A stretch of 64,000 nucleotides of DNA, taken from assembly GCF_033963835.1 (NCBI RefSeq), contig NZ_JAXBME010000004.1:62001-126000 (forward strand), read 5' to 3'. Within the stretch, counting starts at the first letter, position 1. Every line of letters starts with the position of its first letter. The notes under the pieces are model-generated. The model had not been told where the DNA came from, searched no databases, and saw only the letters and a list, made by a program, of their open reading frames with translations. Of the stretch, positions 1 through 9,384 are shown in pieces. The position numbers and the translations under genes are program-made. The DNA is from Cytobacillus sp. IB215665. Lineage in GTDB: Bacteria; Bacillota; Bacilli; Bacillales; SM2101.

Positions 1-1
1 A

Positions 2-415
2 ATAGCAGTTGAAATATTCTCCATACCAGCTCAAGGAATGGTCGTTATTGTAACGAAAGATCATGCAGATGTGGATGTAGATGAAGAATTTTTGGATGAC
101 TACATCGAAATGAAGGTTACTTTAGATGAAAGTGATGATTTATTTTATGAGTTTTCATCATTTGAAGATGTTATTCAGTTAGCAGGTCGACTATTTTTGT
201 TAAACATTACCGACGGAAAATTATACTCATATAATAATCGTTTTTATATTCACTTTGATGAAAAAATTGACTTGTATAAAGAGCATTTTATCGCAGTAGT
301 AGCAGAGTATGGAAATCCTGCAACGATTACTACACATCGTGTTCATGAATATGGTAAGTTGCTTATGGATGAAAATGCCATACAGCAACTTTATGAGTAT
401 TTTATCAAAAAGTAA
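2..415 (+). CDS. mecB: MecA-family adaptor protein, 5' truncated by window edge
   Basis: The frame is open from base 2, so the gene begins upstream of the window; 137 C-terminal codons are visible. The text around residues IPAQGMVVIVTK and the acidic C-terminal domain with the VHEYGKLL segment fit the C-terminal, ClpC-binding half of the MecA/YpbH adaptor family. MecA-type adaptors deliver substrates to the ClpCP protease in the cytoplasm. The choice of mecB (ypbH) over mecA rests on context: in B. subtilis ypbH lies directly before gudB and ypdA, as here. The N-terminal half cannot be inspected. A strong terminator follows at once. Confidence 0.85.
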   Translation: MAVEIFSIPAQGMVVIVTKDHADVDVDEEFLDDYIEMKVTLDESDDLFYEFSSFEDVIQLAGRLFLLNITDGKLYSYNNRFYIHFDEKIDLYKEHFIAVVAEYGNPATITTHRVHEYGKLLMDENAIQQLYEYFIKK

Positions 416-454
416 AAGTCCTTTTTATTTTGTTAAATAAAAAGGCTTTTTCTT
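416..454 (+). terminator. Terminator of mecB
   Basis: An 11-bp perfect stem (CCTTTTTATTT / AAATAAAAAGG) with a 4-base loop is followed by CTTTTTCTT. Confidence 0.85.
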
Positions 455-522
455 GTGGAAAAATAAAAATGAAACCGATTACATTTTCGAGTATAAAAAT
501 TAAGAAACTTGTTTTTTTCATC

Positions 523-550
523 TTGCATTCTATGTAAGAAGGTGTATACT
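523..550 (+). promoter_or_regulatory. Candidate sigma-A promoter of gudB
   Basis: TTGCAT at 523-528 and TATACT at 545-550 are separated by 16 bases. They lie about 205 bp before the gudB start, so a long leader is implied. The leader 551-756 has no reading frame that I would call a gene. Confidence 0.5.
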
Positions 551-756
551 ATGTCATGAAAGGTGGACACTAACCTTTAAAAAGTGTTGTTGCAAATAAG
601 GGATAAAAAGAACGGAAATGAAACTGAGGTAGGCACATAATAATTGCCATGTCATTTGACAACCGTTGAATCAGTATGCTGAGAAGTATATTTGAAAAGC
701 CTTTTTCCGGTTTTTTGACATCCTCTATAAGTGATTTTTTTCTAGGAGGTTTATCA

Positions 757-2037
757 ATGGTAGCCGATAATAACACCGCTGGTGAGCATGGTAAAGAAGA
801 CAAACTAGATGTCCTAAAATCAACACAGACAGTAATACATAAAGCTTTAGATAAGCTAGGATATCCTGAAGAAGTTTATGAGCTATTAAAAGAACCAATT
901 CGTATGATGACAGTGAAAATTCCGGTAAGAATGGATGATGGGTCGGTTAAAATTTTTACTGGTTATCGAGCACAACATAATGATGCGGTCGGACCAACCA
1001 AAGGGGGTATTCGATTTCATCCAAATGTAACTGAAAAAGAAGTTAAAGCGCTGTCAATTTGGATGAGCTTGAAGTGTGGTATTGTTGATTTACCTTATGG
1101 TGGAGGCAAAGGAGGCATCGTTTGTGATCCTCGAGATATGTCTTTTCGAGAATTAGAACGGTTAAGTAGAGGGTATGTACGTGCCATTAGTCAAATTGTC
1201 GGACCTACAAAAGATATACCAGCACCTGATGTATTTACGAATTCACAAATCATGGCTTGGATGATGGATGAATATAGCCGTATAGATGAATTTAACTCAC
1301 CAGGATTTATTACTGGAAAACCTTTAGTTTTAGGAGGTTCACACGGTCGTGAATCTGCAACAGCTAAAGGGGTTACAATCTGTATACGTGAAGCCGCTAA
1401 CAAAAAAGGTATTGATATTGAAGGTGCCCGAGTAGTTGTTCAAGGGTTTGGTAATGCAGGAAGCTATTTATCAAAGTTTATGAATGATGCAGGTGCAAAA
1501 ATTGTAGGTATTTCAGATGCTTATGGCGCTCTTTATGATCCAGATGGCTTAGATATTGATTACTTACTTGACAGAAGAGACAGTTTCGGTACAGTAACGA
1601 AGCTATTTAATAATACAATTACGAATAAAGAATTATTGGAACTTGATTGTGATATATTAGTACCAGCTGCAATTGAAAATCAGATTACTGAGCAAAACGC
1701 TCATAATATTAAGGCTAGTATTGTTGTTGAAGCTGCTAATGGTCCTACGACAATTGAGGCGACTGAAATATTATCAAAACGTGATATACTACTTGTTCCT
1801 GACGTATTAGCAAGTGCAGGTGGTGTTACAGTATCGTATTTTGAATGGGTACAAAATAATCAAGGTTACTATTGGACAGAAGAGGAAGTAGAAGAAAAGC
1901 TTGAGAAAGTAATAGTGAAATCATTTAATAATATTTATGAAACATCAAAAACGCGGAGAGTTGATATGAGGCTAGCTGCATATATGGTTGGCGTTCGTAA
2001 AATGGCGGAAGCATCTCGCTTTCGTGGTTGGATTTAA
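757..2037 (+). CDS. gudB: NAD-dependent glutamate dehydrogenase
   Basis: A 426-residue Glu/Leu/Phe/Val dehydrogenase that converts glutamate to 2-oxoglutarate and ammonium in the cytoplasm. Residues 1-180 carry the dimerisation domain with the catalytic lysine segments MSLKCG (K106) and PYGGGKGG (K118). A Rossmann fold with VVVQGFGNAG follows near residue 230. ATG 757 was chosen because TAGGAGG stands 7-10 bases upstream; an in-frame ATG at 676 has no such site. The length matches GudB/RocG. The 9-bp duplication that inactivates gudB in B. subtilis 168 is not apparent. Neighbours mecB and ypdA are as in B. subtilis, which favours gudB over rocG. Confidence 0.95.
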   Translation: MVADNNTAGEHGKEDKLDVLKSTQTVIHKALDKLGYPEEVYELLKEPIRMMTVKIPVRMDDGSVKIFTGYRAQHNDAVGPTKGGIRFHPNVTEKEVKALSIWMSLKCGIVDLPYGGGKGGIVCDPRDMSFRELERLSRGYVRAISQIVGPTKDIPAPDVFTNSQIMAWMMDEYSRIDEFNSPGFITGKPLVLGGSHGRESATAKGVTICIREAANKKGIDIEGARVVVQGFGNAGSYLSKFMNDAGAKIVGISDAYGALYDPDGLDIDYLLDRRDSFGTVTKLFNNTITNKELLELDCDILVPAAIENQITEQNAHNIKASIVVEAANGPTTIEATEILSKRDILLVPDVLASAGGVTVSYFEWVQNNQGYYWTEEEVEEKLEKVIVKSFNNIYETSKTRRVDMRLAAYMVGVRKMAEASRFRGWI

Positions 2038-2104
2038 GGTCAATCAAAGTTTTAAAATATGTATAATTAATAACGTTAGTATAAATATCGTTGCATGTAA
2101 TTAT

Positions 2105-2141
2105 AAAATCCCCTATCATTTTGATAGGGGATTTGCTTTTT
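2105..2141 (+). terminator. Terminator of gudB
   Basis: The hairpin AAATCCCCTATCA / TGATAGGGGATTT has a tiny loop and is followed by GCTTTTTG. Confidence 0.85.
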
Positions 2142-2320
2142 GAATTTGAGATGCTGTAATACAGATCTTAAGCATCTCGAGTTGTCTAGTTAAATCATCT
2201 ATCCCTTTAATAATTAACGACATATCAACTGAATAACGTACTTCATAAACTGTACCTCCAGAGCTAATGGGCAAGGAGGTTGAGTATTCGTAGATATTCA
2301 GCAAGGAGTGAAATATTATC

Positions 2321-3292
2321 ATGCAAAAGGAAGACGTAATAATTGTAGGTGGTGGACCTTGTGGTTTGGCAGCAGCTATATCGTTACAATCAAAGGGTTT
2401 TGCCCCACTTATTATTGAAAAAGGCAATATCGTTAATGCAATTTATCATTATCCTACACACCAAACCTTTTTTAGTTCTAGTGAAAGGTTAGAGATAGGA
2501 GATGTACCTTTTATAACAGAAAACCGTAAGCCAGTTAGAAACCAAGCATTAGCATATTATCGAGAAGTAGTCATTAGAAAAAATTTACGAGTGAATACAT
2601 TTGAAAAAGTAGCTAAAATTTCAAAAAGTAATCGTGGAGTTATAGAAGTAGTTACTTCTAATCAAACATATGAGACAAAAGATGTGATCATTGCAACAGG
2701 GTATTATGACCATCCAAATTTCATGAACGTACAAGGTGAAGAACTAGAAAAAGTACATCATTATTTTAAGGAGGCACACCCTTACTTTGACACGGATGTT
2801 GTAGTTATTGGAGGCAAGAATTCTGCGGTGGATGCCTCGCTTGAGCTTGTTAAAGCTGGCGCAAGAGTAACAGTGTTGTATAGAGGTAATGAATACTCAA
2901 ATAGTATTAAGCCATGGATTTTGCCAGAATTCGATGGCTTAATTCGAGATGGTGTTATTAAAATGGAATTTGGAGCTCACGTTACACAAATTACTGAAGA
3001 TAAAGTACTTTATCATGTTAATAATGAAGAAAAATGTGTAAAAAATGATTTTGTATTTGCGATGACAGGGTATCATCCAGATCATACATTTTTGAAAAAT
3101 ATCGGAATAGATATAGATGTGAAAACTGGACGACCTGTTTTTCATCCAGACACGATGGAAACAAATGTGCCAAGTGTTTTTGTGGCAGGTGTGATAGCAG
3201 CTGGAAATAACGCAAATGAAATATTTATAGAAAATGGACGTTTTCATGGAGAACAAATTGCAACATATCTTGAAAAAAAGAGACAGGGTTAA
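2321..3292 (+). CDS. ypdA: Bacilliredoxin reductase YpdA-type flavoprotein
   Basis: A 323-residue two-dinucleotide-binding flavoprotein of the thioredoxin-reductase-like superfamily. Residues 8-15 (VGGGPCGL) bind FAD, and VVIGGKNSAVD near residue 165 is the NAD(P)H Rossmann motif. The CxxC redox pair of true thioredoxin reductase is absent, as in YpdA. In B. subtilis and Staphylococcus, YpdA recycles bacilliredoxins that remove bacillithiol from proteins. ATG 2321 is preceded by AAGGAGTGA about 12 bases upstream. It is a single gene bracketed by terminators. Position after gudB is conserved. Confidence 0.93.
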   Translation: MQKEDVIIVGGGPCGLAAAISLQSKGFAPLIIEKGNIVNAIYHYPTHQTFFSSSERLEIGDVPFITENRKPVRNQALAYYREVVIRKNLRVNTFEKVAKISKSNRGVIEVVTSNQTYETKDVIIATGYYDHPNFMNVQGEELEKVHHYFKEAHPYFDTDVVVIGGKNSAVDASLELVKAGARVTVLYRGNEYSNSIKPWILPEFDGLIRDGVIKMEFGAHVTQITEDKVLYHVNNEEKCVKNDFVFAMTGYHPDHTFLKNIGIDIDVKTGRPVFHPDTMETNVPSVFVAGVIAAGNNANEIFIENGRFHGEQIATYLEKKRQG

Positions 3293-3308
3293 GTTTATTA
3301 GTATCTTT

Positions 3309-3344
3309 AATCAGGTGGAGAGTCTATTCCACCTGATTTTTTCA
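3309..3344 (+). terminator. Terminator of ypdA
   Basis: The stem AATCAGGTGGA / TCCACCTGATT is followed by a T-run. A short stretch downstream (about 3390-3425, with TGCTCTTTTGTAAACG) resembles one end of the interspersed repeat family, but is too short to annotate separately. Confidence 0.85.
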
Positions 3345-3476
3345 TGTAATTTACTCTTTTTACGAGAGTTTCCTTTTTATTGAGGAAACGATCTGCGTGA
3401 TAAATGCTCTTTTGTAAACGATCGAATAATTGCACTATTAAAAGTTATTAAGCTTTAATCGCACAGACGGATGTAT

Positions 3477-4445
3477 TTATGAAAAAAAGTTGTTAATTTG
3501 TTCGTGATTGTGAGTGACTTCTAAAGCGATCATCAATTTAATTCTTGCCTTTTGGCCATTTAGTCCATTAGAAAAGATAATACCAAGATTCTTTAATTCT
3601 TTCCCACCACCTTTATATCCATAAATATCTTGTACAATCCCATTGAAACAGCGAGAAACTAACACAATTGGTATGTTATCTTCAATAAGATCTTGTAGTT
3701 TACCTACAGTGTTCGGGGGAAGGTTACCTTGACCTAATGCTTCAATAACTAAACCATCAAGTTGAATTGATTTAATTGCGTTAAATATTGAATCATCCAT
3801 ACCTGCATATGCTTTTAATAATACAACGTTCTTCTGTATGCTTTTGATAGAAAATTTATCTCGGCTAGAAGGAATGTGGTGGAAAAACACCCCCCTTTTC
3901 GTAACGATGCCAATTGGACCATATTGTGGACTTTGGAAGGTCGCAATATTGCTAGTATGTGTCTTTGTAACATTTTTGGCAGTATGAATTTCATCATTCA
4001 GAACGACTAACACACCTTTCCCTCTAGCATCTTCACTTGATGCAACTTTAACTGATGAAATTAAATTATATAATCCATCTGCACCAATTTCGTTACTTGA
4101 TCTCATTGCACCTGTAATGACAATTGGTACGTCTACTTGTATAGTTAAATCAAGAAAATAAGCAGTTTCTTCTAATGTGTCAGTTCCATGTGTGACAACT
4201 ACGCCTTCAATACAGTCACTGACTACTTTCTCTTCAATTTGTTGTTTAAGCTGTAGCATTTCAATAGGCGTGATATGAGGTGAAGGAAGGTGGAATAGTT
4301 CTATAACCTGTACCTGTGCGATATCAGACAAAGATGGTGTACTATCATGCAATGGGTTTACTTCATCAGGAGCAACATTGCCCGTTTTTTCATCCTCTTT
4401 CATAGAAATGGTACCACCAGTATGTATAATTAATATCTTTTTCAC
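3477..4445 (-). CDS. ansA: L-asparaginase, cytosolic type
   Basis: A 322-residue asparaginase that hydrolyses L-asparagine to aspartate and ammonium. The two catalytic threonine motifs are visible: HTGGTISM at residues 8-15, and VVTHGTDTLEETA near residue 85. No signal peptide is seen, which points to the cytosolic AnsA group rather than the secreted AnsZ group. The start is a GTG at 4443-4445 behind AGGGAGTG. The gene is transcribed against its neighbours ypdA and prsW, so it is monocistronic; this insertion is not part of the B. subtilis gene order here. Confidence 0.92.
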   Translation of the reverse strand: MKKILIIHTGGTISMKEDEKTGNVAPDEVNPLHDSTPSLSDIAQVQVIELFHLPSPHITPIEMLQLKQQIEEKVVSDCIEGVVVTHGTDTLEETAYFLDLTIQVDVPIVITGAMRSSNEIGADGLYNLISSVKVASSEDARGKGVLVVLNDEIHTAKNVTKTHTSNIATFQSPQYGPIGIVTKRGVFFHHIPSSRDKFSIKSIQKNVVLLKAYAGMDDSIFNAIKSIQLDGLVIEALGQGNLPPNTVGKLQDLIEDNIPIVLVSRCFNGIVQDIYGYKGGGKELKNLGIIFSNGLNGQKARIKLMIALEVTHNHEQINNFFS

Positions 4446-4649
4446 TTAAATACACTCCCTTTTAATGATAAAAATATTGCAATACTTTATAAGTCTAATC
4501 TTTACTATCCTGTAATTAAATCACCCCAAAAGGAAAATTATATTTTTCATCTTTTTCCAGTTAACATATGAAAATGTATATGGATGTTATTTTCAAATAT
4601 AGTTTATCATGGTACGATACATTTAACATTTAAAAAGAAAAGAGGACAG

Positions 4650-5321
4650 ATGATGATAGCGGTTGTTTCCGCAGGTATTGCTCCTGGCCTAGCTTTGTTA
4701 TGTTATTTTTATTTAAAAGATGATTATGAGGTTGAGCCTATATCTATGGTTGTACGATCTTTTATTTTTGGCGCAATCTTAGTTTTTCCTATTATGTTTA
4801 TTCAATATGTAATTCATGAAGAATATAATATTAGCTCAAATTTTATTAATTCATTTCTCGTAACAGGCTTACTTGAGGAATTTATTAAATGGTTCATATT
4901 ATTTTATACAGTATATCAACATGTAGAATTCGATGAGGTTTATGATGGAATTGTTTACGGTGTAAGTGTTTCATTAGGGTTTGCAACTGTCGAAAATATA
5001 TTATATTTATTTGCGCAGGGAGTAGAGACAGCCATTATGAGAGCGATGCTACCTGTCTCAAGTCATGCATTGCTAGGGGTTGTAATGGGGTATTATTTAG
5101 GTAAGGCACGTTTTTCCGAAGAAGCGAGTAAAAGTAAATGGTTAATCCTGTCTCTGTTGACCCCATTTATGCTACATGGATTATACGATTATATCATTTT
5201 ATTAGCACAACAATTAGTACAAGAAAAGTGGATTTTATTTATCATCCCTTTTATGATATTCCTCTGGTGGTTAGGTTTACGCAAGGTAAAAAAAGCACGT
5301 GCTATCAAACATATATATTAG
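4650..5321 (+). CDS. prsW: Site-1 intramembrane protease PrsW
   Basis: A 223-residue polytopic membrane protein of the PrsW glutamic-protease family. The hallmark glutamates are in GLLEEFIKW near residue 77, with conserved histidines in [11 protein letters not shown] and MLHGLYDY. In B. subtilis PrsW makes the first cut of the anti-sigma factor RsiW, releasing sigma-W under envelope stress. ATG 4650 (or 4653) follows AAGAGGACAG and aligns with the known N-terminus (M-x-A-(I/V)-(I/V)-SAGIAPG). The neighbour sleB is conserved. No RsiW/SigW gene is in the window. Confidence 0.93.
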   Translation: MMIAVVSAGIAPGLALLCYFYLKDDYEVEPISMVVRSFIFGAILVFPIMFIQYVIHEEYNISSNFINSFLVTGLLEEFIKWFILFYTVYQHVEFDEVYDGIVYGVSVSLGFATVENILYLFAQGVETAIMRAMLPVSSHALLGVVMGYYLGKARFSEEASKSKWLILSLLTPFMLHGLYDYIILLAQQLVQEKWILFIIPFMIFLWWLGLRKVKKARAIKHIY

Positions 5322-5392
5322 ATACAGGGTGTTAATGATATTATACTCCGCATAGTTGATTTACTATGTTCAACTTGTGCGGGTTTCTTAAA

Positions 5393-5427
5393 GATTGCCT
5401 CTAGCTATAGAGGCGATCTTTTTATTT
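5393..5427 (+). terminator. Terminator of prsW
   Basis: The stem GATTGCCTCTA / TAGAGGCGATC is followed by TTTTTATTT. A second, weaker hairpin (CCGCATAGTTGA / TCAACTTGTGCGG) lies just upstream at about 5347-5382. Confidence 0.88.
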
Positions 5428-5575
5428 GGCATTTTCGAATCATTTGTAGCTTTTCGTAAAAAGAGCTAAACACAGAAATTCAGCTTTTCTTCTCTAAAGA
5501 CTACAAAATCATCTAATACACATCAGTTTCTCCAATATAAGTGAAAGAAGTCACAAAGTTTTTTGAAGAAGAACC
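5428..5575 (-). repeat. Interspersed 150-bp repeat, copy R1
   Basis: Reverse-orientation copy. It begins GGCATTTTCG, carries the core as CAGCTTTTCTTCT, and ends AGAAGAACC. The centre (AAAGACTACAAAATCAT) resembles the copy before ktrC. It starts directly at the T-run of the prsW terminator. Confidence 0.7.
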
Positions 5576-5639
5576 TTTTCCTTTTGTGACTATACAATAA
5601 TGAGCAGCTATCATGCAGCACGTGCTGAGGTATTCCTAT

Positions 5640-5836
5640 ATAGTACTTTTTGCCCAAAAAATGAAAACGGATTTTAATAGGAAAAATTTGTTGCGTTCAA
5701 CTCATTTCATAAATATATCGATATTTTTCTTGGACAAGAAAAACCTCATTATATCGTTTTTAAGAAGAAAAGATGCCATGAAAACTAGTTTCTATTTGTT
5801 AAATTTGCATATAACGACAACCTAAGCAAAACGACC
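5640..5836 (+). repeat. Degenerate interspersed repeat, copy R2
   Basis: The right half is recognisable: GAAGAAAAGATGCCATGAAAA at about 5765, then ATATAACGACAACC and GCAAAACGACC. The left half is too diverged to delimit. A 70-codon frame at 5613-5825 lies within it, has no ribosome-binding site, and looks accidental. With R1 it accounts for most of the 592-bp gap between prsW and sleB. Confidence 0.4.
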
Positions 5837-5838
5837 TC

Positions 5839-5869
5839 TGAATAAAAATTCTATGTCTACGGAAATCTA
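5839..5869 (+). promoter_or_regulatory. Possible forespore (sigma-G-like) promoter of sleB
   Basis: TGAATA at 5839-5844 matches the sigma-G -35 consensus. A weak -10 (AAATCTA, 4 of 7) lies 18 bases downstream. SleB is made under sigma-G in B. subtilis, so a forespore promoter is expected near here; the match itself is marginal. Confidence 0.25.
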
Positions 5870-5913
5870 ATAGTGATAATTGTAGTATGTGAAAAGAGTT
5901 GGAGGTTAACAGA

Positions 5914-6759
5914 ATGTACAAAAAATTATATAAGAAAGTATTTTTACTTGCCCTAACATGTACTTGTCTCATGCTTACAAACTCTTCACCGATCGTCACA
6001 AATGCTTTTAGTAATCAGGTTATACAAAAAGGTGCTGTCGGTGACGACGTTATAGAATTGCAATCTCGCTTACAATTTATAGGTTTTTTTAAGGGGAAAA
6101 TAGATGGAGTTTTTGGATGGGGCACATATTGGGCTGTACGAGAATTTCAATCTGAATTTGGATTACCAGTCGATGGAATAGCAGGACCTAGTACAAAAGA
6201 TAAGTTAGCTAATGCCTCAAAATTTAATAAAGATTTTGTTTATGAACAAATTAATAAAGGAAATCATTTTACTCATTATGGTAACGTCGATTTAGAAAAA
6301 CAAGTAAAACAAAAAAAGCAGGAGAAAGAGTCTAAACCAGCGAAGAAATCGCAAAAAGGAACGGCACCTAAAAAGTCAACAGCAATGAATATGCCAAGCG
6401 GTTACTCACAAAATGATATTCAACTTATGGCGAATGCCGTGTATGGAGAATCTCGTGGAGAAGAATATATCGGGCAAGTTGCAGTGGCCGCAGTCATTTT
6501 AAACCGTGTAGAAAGCAGCTCCTTTCCAAATACGGTCTCAGGTGTCATTTTTGAACCTAGAGCATTTACAGCAGTTGCTGACGGTCAAATTTGGTTAACA
6601 CCAAATGAGAAAGCGAAACAAGCCGTTTTAGATGCAATAAATGGATGGGATCCTTCAGAAAATGCACTTTATTATTTTAATCCAGATACAGCAACAAGTG
6701 AATGGATATGGACCCGTCCACAAATCAAAAAAATTGGTAAACATGTATTTTGTAAATAG
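5914..6759 (+). CDS. sleB: Spore cortex-lytic enzyme SleB
   Basis: A 281-residue secreted lytic transglycosylase that degrades spore cortex peptidoglycan during germination. Residues 1-31 form a signal peptide (basic start, then LALTCTCLMLTNSS). A peptidoglycan-binding type 1 domain covers about residues 35-100, a Lys-rich linker about 130-160, and the catalytic cell-wall hydrolase SleB/CwlJ domain about 165-281 (LMANAVYGESRGEEYIGQVA). ATG 5914 is placed by GGAGGT 8 bases upstream. ypeB follows after 14 bp, the conserved operon partner that protects and localises SleB in the spore. Confidence 0.95.
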   Translation: MYKKLYKKVFLLALTCTCLMLTNSSPIVTNAFSNQVIQKGAVGDDVIELQSRLQFIGFFKGKIDGVFGWGTYWAVREFQSEFGLPVDGIAGPSTKDKLANASKFNKDFVYEQINKGNHFTHYGNVDLEKQVKQKKQEKESKPAKKSQKGTAPKKSTAMNMPSGYSQNDIQLMANAVYGESRGEEYIGQVAVAAVILNRVESSSFPNTVSGVIFEPRAFTAVADGQIWLTPNEKAKQAVLDAINGWDPSENALYYFNPDTATSEWIWTRPQIKKIGKHVFCK

Positions 6760-6773
6760 AGAGGCGGGATATT

Positions 6774-8120
6774 TTGATTAGAGGAATAATAATAGGAATT
6801 TTAACATTAGGTGTAGCGAGTGTATCGTATTGGGGGTATCAGGAACATAGAGAAAAAAACGCAATTTTAATTCAGGCAGAAAATAATTATCAACGCGCAT
6901 TTCATGACTTAACCTATCAACTTGATTTGCTACAAGATAAGATAGGAACTACATTAGCTATGAATTCTCCATTATCGCTTTCTCCTGCACTAGCGGAAGT
7001 ATGGAGAATTACATCAGAAGCACATTCTGATGTAGGGCAATTACCTTTGACGTTATTACCTTTTAATAAAACGGAAGAATTTTTATCAAAGATTGGTGAA
7101 TTTAGCTATCGAACTGCAATTAGAGATTTAAATAATCAGCCATTATCAAAGGACGAATATGAGACATTAAAAACGTTATATGGAAATGCTGCTGAAATTC
7201 AAAGTGAGCTTAGGAAAGTACAATACCTAGTGTTAGAAAATAACTTGAGATGGATGGATGTTGAATTAGCATTATCTACTGGCGACGAGCAAATGGATAA
7301 TACGATTATAGATGGGTTTAAGACAGTAGAAAAAAACGTCGAAGGCTATTCGGAAACAAATTTGGGGCCAACATTTACGAGTTTAGATATGAAAAATGAA
7401 GGCTTAGAGCAAATAAAAGGTGAAAAGATTGATGAAGCAAAAGCTCAAAGAATTGCGATCAACTTTCTTGGTTTAAAGGGAGATGAGAAAATAAATATTA
7501 GTGAAAATGCTGACGGTTCAAACTATGATTTTTATAGCTTAACAATCCAGGATAACAAAAGTAAAGCTAATACGTATATGGATATAACTAAAAAAGGGGG
7601 CTACCCTATTTGGGTAATTCAGGACCGAGAGATTAAAGAACAACAAGTAAGCCTAAATGATGCAGCTAATAAAGCAGCTACATTTTTAAAAAAGAACAAG
7701 TTTGAAAACCAGCAGCTTTTTGAGAGTGCTCAATATGGTAATACAGGTGTGTTTACGTTTGTTACCGAGATGGATGGTGTAAGAATTTATCCTGACTCAA
7801 TAAATATGAAAGTAGCCTTAGATAAAGGAAATATTATTGGGTTTTCTGCTCGGGATTATTTAACGGCTAAGCGGGACAGGGCTATCCCACAACCAACATT
7901 AACAGTAGAACAGGCAAAAGAAAATATAAACCCTGATGTAACTATAATGGAAGAGAGACAGGCGATCATTGTAAATAACTTAGGAGAAGAAGTTTTGTGC
8001 TTTGAGTTTATAGGGACGATCGACTCAGATACGTATCGAATCTTCATAAATGCAGAAAATGGTTTCGAAGAAAAAGTTGAAAAACTAAAAAACGCAGAAC
8101 CTATCTACGAACAGCTTTAA
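6774..8120 (+). CDS. ypeB: Germination protein YpeB
   Basis: A 448-residue protein with one N-terminal membrane anchor (residues 2-19) and a large exported part. The C-terminal half carries repeated PepSY-like segments (around residues 210-290 and 365-440). YpeB is needed for SleB to accumulate in the dormant spore. The start is TTG 6774, supported by GAGGCGGG 8 bases upstream, in the same transcript as sleB. Its stop codon lies inside the terminator hairpin. Confidence 0.93.
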   Translation: MIRGIIIGILTLGVASVSYWGYQEHREKNAILIQAENNYQRAFHDLTYQLDLLQDKIGTTLAMNSPLSLSPALAEVWRITSEAHSDVGQLPLTLLPFNKTEEFLSKIGEFSYRTAIRDLNNQPLSKDEYETLKTLYGNAAEIQSELRKVQYLVLENNLRWMDVELALSTGDEQMDNTIIDGFKTVEKNVEGYSETNLGPTFTSLDMKNEGLEQIKGEKIDEAKAQRIAINFLGLKGDEKINISENADGSNYDFYSLTIQDNKSKANTYMDITKKGGYPIWVIQDREIKEQQVSLNDAANKAATFLKKNKFENQQLFESAQYGNTGVFTFVTEMDGVRIYPDSINMKVALDKGNIIGFSARDYLTAKRDRAIPQPTLTVEQAKENINPDVTIMEERQAIIVNNLGEEVLCFEFIGTIDSDTYRIFINAENGFEEKVEKLKNAEPIYEQL

Positions 8121-8134
8121 TGCTGTTCTTTTTC
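8109..8134 (+). terminator. Terminator of sleB-ypeB
   Basis: GAACAGC / GCTGTTC stem followed by TTTTTCG. It overlaps the last codons of ypeB. Confidence 0.8.
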
Positions 8135-8216
8135 GTTCTTTCATGATTTAATAGTATTAATAAAATAACATATTTTAGTGTTTTTTGGTTTGATTACCTA
8201 CATAGGAGTGGTTTAG

Positions 8217-8873
8217 ATGTTGAAAGTAGGGGATACGATTACACTTTCTCATACACGTGGTGAACAGACAGATACATATAAATGTAGAATTGTTGAATTG
8301 AATACAAAATACATCTATATTGATTATCCAATTAATACGTCGACAGGGAAATCAACATTTTTTACGATAGGTACTCACTTTAATGCTAAATACATAAGAA
8401 AAGATCAGCAGGTTTTTACATTTAAGACACATATCATAGGCAAAACTAATCAGCGAATTCCTATGATTTCGTTAGTAAAACCAGCAAAAGACAAGTTTGT
8501 TAAAGTACAAAGAAGACAATTTGTTAGAATTGAGACTTCTGTCGATGTTGCGGTACATTCTACACAGGATGACTTCCCCCCTTTTTTAACTGTTACGAGT
8601 GATTTAAGTGCAGGTGGGGCAGCCTTGATTATGCCTCAAGATGTAGAGGTTTCACCTAATACAGAGATGTCAGTATGGTTTGTACTTCCTTACCAGTCGG
8701 GAGAATATAAATATTTGAAAATACCCTGTAAAGTCATTCGAATGATTGGAGGGGATGATTACGACAGAAATAAAGCAACAATTGAATTTCTTGACATCAA
8801 AGAAACTGAGCGTCAAATGTTGATTAGATATTGTTTCGAACAGCAAGTTGCCATGCGGAAAAGGGAATTGTAG
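8217..8873 (+). CDS. ypfA: PilZ-domain c-di-GMP-binding protein
   Basis: A 218-residue protein with an N-terminal YcgR-like flagellar-brake domain (about residues 1-90) and a C-terminal PilZ domain. The c-di-GMP-binding motifs are intact: RRQFVR (RxxxR, residues 99-104) and DLSAGG (D129-x-S-x-x-G134). In B. subtilis YpfA (DgrA) inhibits motility when c-di-GMP is bound. ATG 8217 follows AGGAGTG. The position between ypeB and ypfB-cmk is conserved. Confidence 0.92.
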   Translation: MLKVGDTITLSHTRGEQTDTYKCRIVELNTKYIYIDYPINTSTGKSTFFTIGTHFNAKYIRKDQQVFTFKTHIIGKTNQRIPMISLVKPAKDKFVKVQRRQFVRIETSVDVAVHSTQDDFPPFLTVTSDLSAGGAALIMPQDVEVSPNTEMSVWFVLPYQSGEYKYLKIPCKVIRMIGGDDYDRNKATIEFLDIKETERQMLIRYCFEQQVAMRKREL

Positions 8874-8903
8874 TTTTTTTATAATATGAGGGTTTATATT
8901 AAA

Positions 8904-9061
8904 TGCTCTTTTCGTAAACTATGTTGCTACTGAGACTAATTTAGAACCGCAATAAATAAATTTATGCAGTTGATATCACTTTAAGACAGTAAAGATGCTA
9001 GGATGCTTGGGTTACACGTAATTATTCCTTACGAAAAGCAACAACCAATGCAAAAACAGCC
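8904..9061 (+). repeat. Interspersed repeat, copy R3
   Basis: Nearly complete forward copy. The left end is TGCTCTTTTCGTAAAC, the core GTAAAGATGCTAGG, and the right end ACGAAAAGCAACAACC to AAAAACAGCC. Its right end lies 71 bp before the ypfB start. Confidence 0.8.
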
Positions 9062-9132
9062 ATATATAAAAAATGTTGAATGCATAATTTACTCTGTTTT
9101 TTAACACAATAATTAAAAACGGAGTGTTTAAA

Positions 9133-9309
9133 TTGAAAAGATTTGAAGGTATTATCATGAAGTTAGTCATCATTCAAGTTATTTTTTTGATCATAGCTCA
9201 AAGTTTATTGGCTCACAATGATGTAAAGCCATATATATCCAAACTAGTTGACTATGAGGGAGTGCAAAAAAATAACTTTACAATTGTGCTTGAAACGTTC
9301 GACCAGTAG
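9133..9309 (+). CDS. ypfB: Small membrane protein YpfB (DUF5359-like)
   Basis: A 58-residue protein with one transmembrane segment (residues 9-27, VIIQVIFLIIAQSLLA) and a short outside tail with PYISKLVDYEGV. Size, this motif and position before cmk match B. subtilis YpfB, whose function is not known. TTG 9133 was chosen because GGAGTG ends 6 bases upstream. A GTG at 9124 lies inside that site and is unlikely to be the start. Confidence 0.8.
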   Translation: MKRFEGIIMKLVIIQVIFLIIAQSLLAHNDVKPYISKLVDYEGVQKNNFTIVLETFDQ

Positions 9310-9384
9310 GTCAGTGTATGTTACAATATAGAGGGAATTTTATTAAAGATTTACTCCGCGCTTATGTGTGAAAAGGGGATTTTC

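Noticed and set aside
2257-2282. Riboswitch or SD-sequestering hairpin before ypdA (ACCTCC / GGAGGT)
   Set aside because: It lies some 40-60 bases before the start, and the real ribosome-binding site (AAGGAGTGA) is outside it.
2939-3256. 105-codon reverse ORF inside ypdA
   Set aside because: It is antisense to a clear coding gene and its composition (many C, F, I, H) is typical of a shadow frame.
5613-5825. 70-codon forward ORF between prsW and sleB
   Set aside because: It lies in the degenerate repeat R2, has no ribosome-binding site and no protein-like composition.
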